Part shown: positions 16,560 through 19,580 of the stretch, piece by piece
Layout of the letters: each line of letters starts with the position of its first letter
Numbering within the stretch: position 1 is the stretch's first letter
DNA from: an uncultured Burkholderiales Genera incertae sedis bacterium
GTDB taxonomy: Bacteria > Pseudomonadota > Gammaproteobacteria > Burkholderiales > Eutrophovitaceae
DNA: 19,580 nt
Assembly (NCBI GenBank): GCA_905479505.1
Contig: CAJQMS010000158.1
Span: 1-19,580 of the forward strand
Reading direction: 5' to 3'
The notes under the pieces: model-generated
Databases searched by the model: none
Told to the model about the DNA's origin: nothing
The model's input: only the letters and a program-made list of their open reading frames with translations
Made by a program: the position numbers and the translations under genes

Positions 16560-16622
16560 AAGTTTGATCTCCAAATTAAATTGTTTAGTTTTAATTTTCG
16601 CTCAAATCACGCTGTTGTTATT

Positions 16623-16651
16623 TTTATAGCCGTTTGTAGTCAGCCTGCGAA
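16623..16651 (-). promoter_or_regulatory. Candidate promoter of proteorhodopsin gene
   Basis: On the minus strand TTCGCA (16646-16651; 4 of 6 consensus) and TATAAA (16623-16628; 5 of 6) are 17 bases apart. Transcription would start near 16616 and give a leader of about 57 bases. This is seen by eye only. Confidence 0.42.
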
Positions 16652-16701
16652 ACCATCGCGACACGGCAGATAATAGCTCATTTTTTAATCTATTTCCTAT
16701 A

Positions 16702-16724
16702 TCTTTTTCTGTGCTGGAAAAAGA
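16702..16724. promoter_or_regulatory. 8-bp inverted repeat between proteorhodopsin and crtI
   Basis: TCTTTTTC and GAAAAAGA are perfect inverted copies with a 7-base centre (TGTGCTG). The site lies about 50 bases upstream of the candidate proteorhodopsin -35 and about 155 bases upstream of the crtI -35. There is no T-run after the second arm on either strand, so a terminator is unlikely; a site for a dimeric regulator is a reasonable guess. Confidence 0.38.
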
Positions 16725-16877
16725 AAAATATGAACTACTGTGATGAAGTGACCACCTAGTGTTATGTTTACGTTCTATATTAAGCATAGAGCAAGTAACC
16801 TCGCTAACTTTGCACAACGTATAAACAGACAATTTTATTTAATTACTTATATGTTAAACAATAGCTTAAGCGGAAAA

Positions 16878-16906
16878 TTGAACAAAATAAATTAAGTAAA
16901 AATGAT
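16878..16906 (+). promoter_or_regulatory. Candidate promoter of crtI operon
   Basis: TTGAAC (16878-16883) and AATGAT (16901-16906) each match sigma-70 consensus at 4 of 6 bases with a 17-base AT-rich spacer. The transcript would begin near 16913, about 50 bases before the crtI ATG. Seen by eye only. Confidence 0.35.
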
Positions 16907-16961
16907 ACGCGGTCACTATTACCGGGTACATAACGAATTTACTCGGAGAGGATAGGAAACT

Positions 16962-18479
16962 ATGCAACAAAACCCAAAATCTGTGAAGGTCGTCGTTGTT
17001 GGCGCCGGTTTTGGAGGCATGGCCTCAGCGCTCAGGGCGCGCTCAAAAGGATATCACGTGACTTTAGTTGATCGCTTGCCCCAGTTGGGTGGTAGAGCTC
17101 AAACGTTTGAAAAATCTGGTTTTAAGCATGATGCCGGCCCAACCGTTATTACAGCGCCATTTTTATACGCCGAGCTTTTTCAATTATTTGGAAAGGATCC
17201 TGAGGATTATTATGAGTGCGTTCCGTTGGATACTTGGTACGAATTTGTATTTGAAGATGGGGAAAAGTTTGTTTACTCAGGAAATATTGAACATACCTTC
17301 TCAGAAATTAAAAAATTCAGTCCTCGAGATGTCGAAGGCTACAAAAGTTTATTGAAAATTTCAGAAAAAATATTCGACATCGGATTCACGAAATTAGCAG
17401 CGAAGCCGTTCACTTCGATTGGTCAGATGTTTAGGCTATTACCCCAATTAATAAAACTGCGGAGTTATAAAACCGTTTATCAACTAGTTTCCTCTTACAT
17501 CAAAAATCCCTATCTTAGAAAAATTTTTTCGATGCATCCTTTGCTGGTGGGCGGAAATCCTTATTCAACAACCTCAATCTATACCCTCATTCACTACCTA
17601 GAAAGAAAATGGGGGATACATTTCATTATGGGAGGTACCTCGGCTCTTGTCAGCGCTTTGGAGAAATTGTTACGTGAGGAAGGTGTGGTTATTGAGAAAA
17701 ATTTTGATGTGACTAGCATCCCTATAAATCCTTTAACTGGCCGAGCGATGGCAGTTGAAGACGGTAAAGGGAAGGAAATTAAAGCCGATATCGTTATTTA
17801 CAACGGGGATCCGAGCTACGCTTACCAAAATCTGTTTAATGGAAAGCTGAGAAAACCTTTGAGCATGAAGCCAACGTCTATGACACAGTACTCGATGGGA
17901 CTTTTCGTTCTCTACTTTGGGTCAACTAAGAAATATAACGATGTAGCGCATCACACGATATGGCTCGGGAAGCGACACAAGGAATTGTTAAAAGACATCT
18001 TTGAAAAAACGATACTCACGGATGACTTTTCCCTTTATTTGCATCGCCCCACAGCAACAGATCCGAGCTTTGCGCCCGACGGTTGCGACAGCTTTTATGT
18101 TCTGTGTCCTGTTCCGAACCTAAAATCAGGTACCGATTGGGACGTTGAAGGACCAAAACTGAAAAACCGAATTGTGTCGACATTGAGTAACTCTCTCTTG
18201 CCAGACATAGATAAACATATCGTCGAAGACTTTTGGATGAGCCCAAAAGACTTTAAGAATGAATATAAAAGCGTTTGGGGAGCTGGTTTTTCAATCGCGC
18301 CATTATTTTCTCAATCTGCTTATTTTCGCTTTAAAAATCAGGATCCAAGATCTGAGAATTTATTCTTTGTCGGCGCTGGCGTTCACCCGGGAGCGGGATT
18401 ACCAGGTGTTGTCAGCTCAGCCAAAGTTACATCAACCTTGATCGATCGATACCTTAAAAAGACTGCTGAATTTCGATAA
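16962..18479 (+). CDS. crtI: Phytoene desaturase CrtI
   Basis: CrtI is an FAD-dependent desaturase that converts 15-cis-phytoene through several steps into lycopene, at the membrane. The 505-residue protein has the N-terminal dinucleotide-binding fold VVVVGAGFGGMASALRA (about 10-26), followed by LVDR and GGRAQTF (43-49) and the family string HDAGPTVITAP (56-66). The C-terminal CrtI signature FFVGAGVHPGAGLPGV lies at about 468-483. The ATG at 16962 is preceded by a strong ribosome binding site. It is followed by crtB after 15 bases and then crtY, so these three form one operon. With crtB and crtY it supplies beta-carotene, the precursor of retinal for the divergently encoded proteorhodopsin. 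CrtI-like ketolases or diapophytoene desaturases are less likely given the neighbouring crtB and crtY. Confidence 0.94.
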   Translation: MQQNPKSVKVVVVGAGFGGMASALRARSKGYHVTLVDRLPQLGGRAQTFEKSGFKHDAGPTVITAPFLYAELFQLFGKDPEDYYECVPLDTWYEFVFEDGEKFVYSGNIEHTFSEIKKFSPRDVEGYKSLLKISEKIFDIGFTKLAAKPFTSIGQMFRLLPQLIKLRSYKTVYQLVSSYIKNPYLRKIFSMHPLLVGGNPYSTTSIYTLIHYLERKWGIHFIMGGTSALVSALEKLLREEGVVIEKNFDVTSIPINPLTGRAMAVEDGKGKEIKADIVIYNGDPSYAYQNLFNGKLRKPLSMKPTSMTQYSMGLFVLYFGSTKKYNDVAHHTIWLGKRHKELLKDIFEKTILTDDFSLYLHRPTATDPSFAPDGCDSFYVLCPVPNLKSGTDWDVEGPKLKNRIVSTLSNSLLPDIDKHIVEDFWMSPKDFKNEYKSVWGAGFSIAPLFSQSAYFRFKNQDPRSENLFFVGAGVHPGAGLPGVVSSAKVTSTLIDRYLKKTAEFR

Positions 18480-18494
18480 CTCGTCAAAAATCAC

Positions 18495-19424
18495 ATGTTT
18501 GCTAACACTAAAAAAGCGCAGATGTCTTTATCTAAAAAAATCCTTCGTCACCACGGAAGGACTTTTTGGCTAGCTTCTTTTTTTTTACCGCGACCGCAAG
18601 CCGCGCAGGCAACACAACTTTATGGATTCTGCAGATTAATAGACGATTTAGCGGATGAGCCATCTCGCCCAAGAGGTCATGTGGTCCATGAGCTCATTAA
18701 TTACTTTTCAGTTACTGGCGATGTTCCAAAAGATCTAAATCAGTCGGAAAGCCTATTAGTATGCACAGTTTTTAATTCAGACCTCAACAAAAGCATCATT
18801 CTAGAATTACTTTTAGGAGTAGAGTCAGACCTCAAATCAAATATTTTCACTGCGGAGTCAGCACTTATTCGTTATTCTTATGCCGTTGCCGGTACAGTTG
18901 GTATCCTTATGGCCGACATCATGAAGTCTCGAAGCGAGCAGGCAAAATACCACGCCATCGATCTAGGAATTGCTATGCAGCTGACCAATATATCTCGAGA
19001 TGTTCTCGAGGATTCCCAAGTTGATCGAAGATACATACCGATGAGCGCCGGGGTCAGTGAAATCAGAAAAGGTCAAAATCGTAAAGATGTAAGTGCACAA
19101 ATTAGCCACGTCATCGATCTCTCAGAAACTTACTACCGATCCGGGCTCGAAGGTCTCGCTTACCTTCCAAGAAAAATGCGGCCTTGCGTCTACATTATGG
19201 CCGTACTTTACCGAGCTATCTCCCGAAAACTCAAAAAAAACAACGTCAACTGGCATCAAGGCCGAACAACGATTACCCCCATCGAAAAGATATATTTAAT
19301 ATTGACCGCACTCCCAACCTGTTTTCGACTCCTAGTCCAGAAAAGATCAGACAGAGAAGCCTTGACCAGTCATAAAACGGACCTACATAGTCATTTGTCA
19401 GGACTACCTTGTGTGCATCGATGA
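18495..19424 (+). CDS. crtB: Phytoene synthase CrtB
   Basis: CrtB condenses two geranylgeranyl diphosphates head to head into 15-cis-phytoene, the first committed carotenoid step. The 309-residue protein carries both Mg2+-binding aspartate motifs: DDLAD (50-54) after YGFCRLI, and DVLED (169-173) in the segment NISRDVLED. QVDRRYIPM and YSYAVAGTVG are also typical. The ATG at 18495 is used here, but an in-frame ATG at codon 10 (18522, MSLSKKILRHHG) is also possible; neither has a clear Shine-Dalgarno, so coupling to crtI is likely. Its TGA overlaps the ATG of the next gene by four bases (ATGA). Squalene or diapophytoene synthase would be the main alternatives, but the crtI and crtY context favours phytoene. 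Confidence 0.94.
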   Translation: MFANTKKAQMSLSKKILRHHGRTFWLASFFLPRPQAAQATQLYGFCRLIDDLADEPSRPRGHVVHELINYFSVTGDVPKDLNQSESLLVCTVFNSDLNKSIILELLLGVESDLKSNIFTAESALIRYSYAVAGTVGILMADIMKSRSEQAKYHAIDLGIAMQLTNISRDVLEDSQVDRRYIPMSAGVSEIRKGQNRKDVSAQISHVIDLSETYYRSGLEGLAYLPRKMRPCVYIMAVLYRAISRKLKKNNVNWHQGRTTITPIEKIYLILTALPTCFRLLVQKRSDREALTSHKTDLHSHLSGLPCVHR

Positions 19425-19580
19425 CAACCAATATTAATCAGGAATATGTGGTTATAGGCGCGGGCATATCTGGTCTTTTAATTGCAAAAAAACTTTTAGC
19501 GCAAAGTGCGTCGGTCATACTCATTGGTCCAGAAGATCATCGTGAACAGACCCTATGCTCGTGGCGGCATCAAAACACAC
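19421..19580 (+). CDS. crtY: Lycopene beta-cyclase CrtY, N-terminal part (cut by window edge)
   Basis: CrtY cyclises both ends of lycopene to beta-carotene. Only the first 53 codons are in the window. They show the FAD/NAD(P)-binding start VVIGAGISGLLIAKKLL (10-26) and an EQTLCSW segment at about 43-49, resembling the TWCSW region of CrtY proteins from marine proteorhodopsin clusters. The ATG at 19421 overlaps the crtB stop (ATGA), a sign of translational coupling. The fold alone could be another flavoprotein; position after crtI-crtB decides the call. Retinal would further need a beta-carotene dioxygenase (blh), and geranylgeranyl diphosphate needs crtE; neither is inside the window. Confidence 0.8.
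   Translation, partial: MTTNINQEYVVIGAGISGLLIAKKLLAQSASVILIGPEDHREQTLCSWRHQNT

Larger units (their letters stand above)
16560..16961. other. 402-base divergent regulatory region, proteorhodopsin / crtI
   Basis: No gene is supported here. The region carries the 5' ends of the two divergent units: the proteorhodopsin leader with its ribosome binding site at 16566-16572, a promoter candidate for it, an 8-bp inverted repeat, and a promoter candidate plus a good ribosome binding site (AGGATAGGAAACT before the ATG) for crtI. It is AT-rich, especially 16680-16740 and 16830-16905. Confidence 0.6.

Noticed and set aside
16602..16832. 76-codon minus-strand frame between proteorhodopsin and crtI
   Set aside because: It starts with TTG without a good ribosome binding site, has a composition unlike a real protein and overlaps the likely proteorhodopsin promoter.

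Overview
The window comes from a bacterial chromosome, most likely a marine, light-using gammaproteobacterium. The block smc-zipA-ligA is a typical gammaproteobacterial arrangement. The large monomeric isocitrate dehydrogenase, the green-type proteorhodopsin and the crtI-crtB-crtY carotenoid genes fit a surface-ocean lineage of the SAR92/OM60 kind. The exact lineage cannot be fixed from this sequence alone. Base composition is moderately AT-rich. Genes are tightly packed, and several start with TTG.

Left part (1-5471, minus strand): chromosome maintenance. smc (condensin ATPase) is followed by zipA (division-ring anchor) and by ligA (NAD-dependent DNA ligase), which runs off the left edge. 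zipA and ligA overlap by one base. Divergent from smc, queF (5572-5988, plus) makes preQ0 reductase for queuosine synthesis and converges with the next operon across only 4 bases.

Middle part (5993-12680, minus strand): a metabolic and housekeeping run with mostly 2-31 base gaps. In transcription order it holds a monomeric NADP isocitrate dehydrogenase, a CurA-like enone reductase, the tRNA adenosine deaminase tadA, an L,D-transpeptidase-fold protein without a signal peptide, and a FabG/PhaB-like short-chain reductase. Upstream of it lies a separate SulP anion transporter with a STAS tail. A 464-base non-coding stretch (12681-13144) follows, carrying two copies of a palindromic site.

Right part (13145-19580): the most interesting region. 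A three-gene minus-strand cassette encodes an SxtJ-family membrane protein, a 50-residue DUF5989 (SxtK-like) membrane protein and a NodU/CmcH/SxtI-type O-carbamoyltransferase. These are homologues of three adjacent genes of unclear joint function in cyanobacterial saxitoxin clusters. Nothing else of a saxitoxin pathway is present, so the carbamoylated substrate is unknown. Just upstream, and insulated by a strong intrinsic terminator, lies a proteorhodopsin gene with all proton-pump residues and a green-tuning leucine. It is transcribed divergently from crtI-crtB-crtY (crtY cut off by the right edge), which make the lycopene/beta-carotene precursor of retinal. The roughly 400-base region between proteorhodopsin and crtI holds candidate promoters for both directions and an 8-bp inverted repeat.
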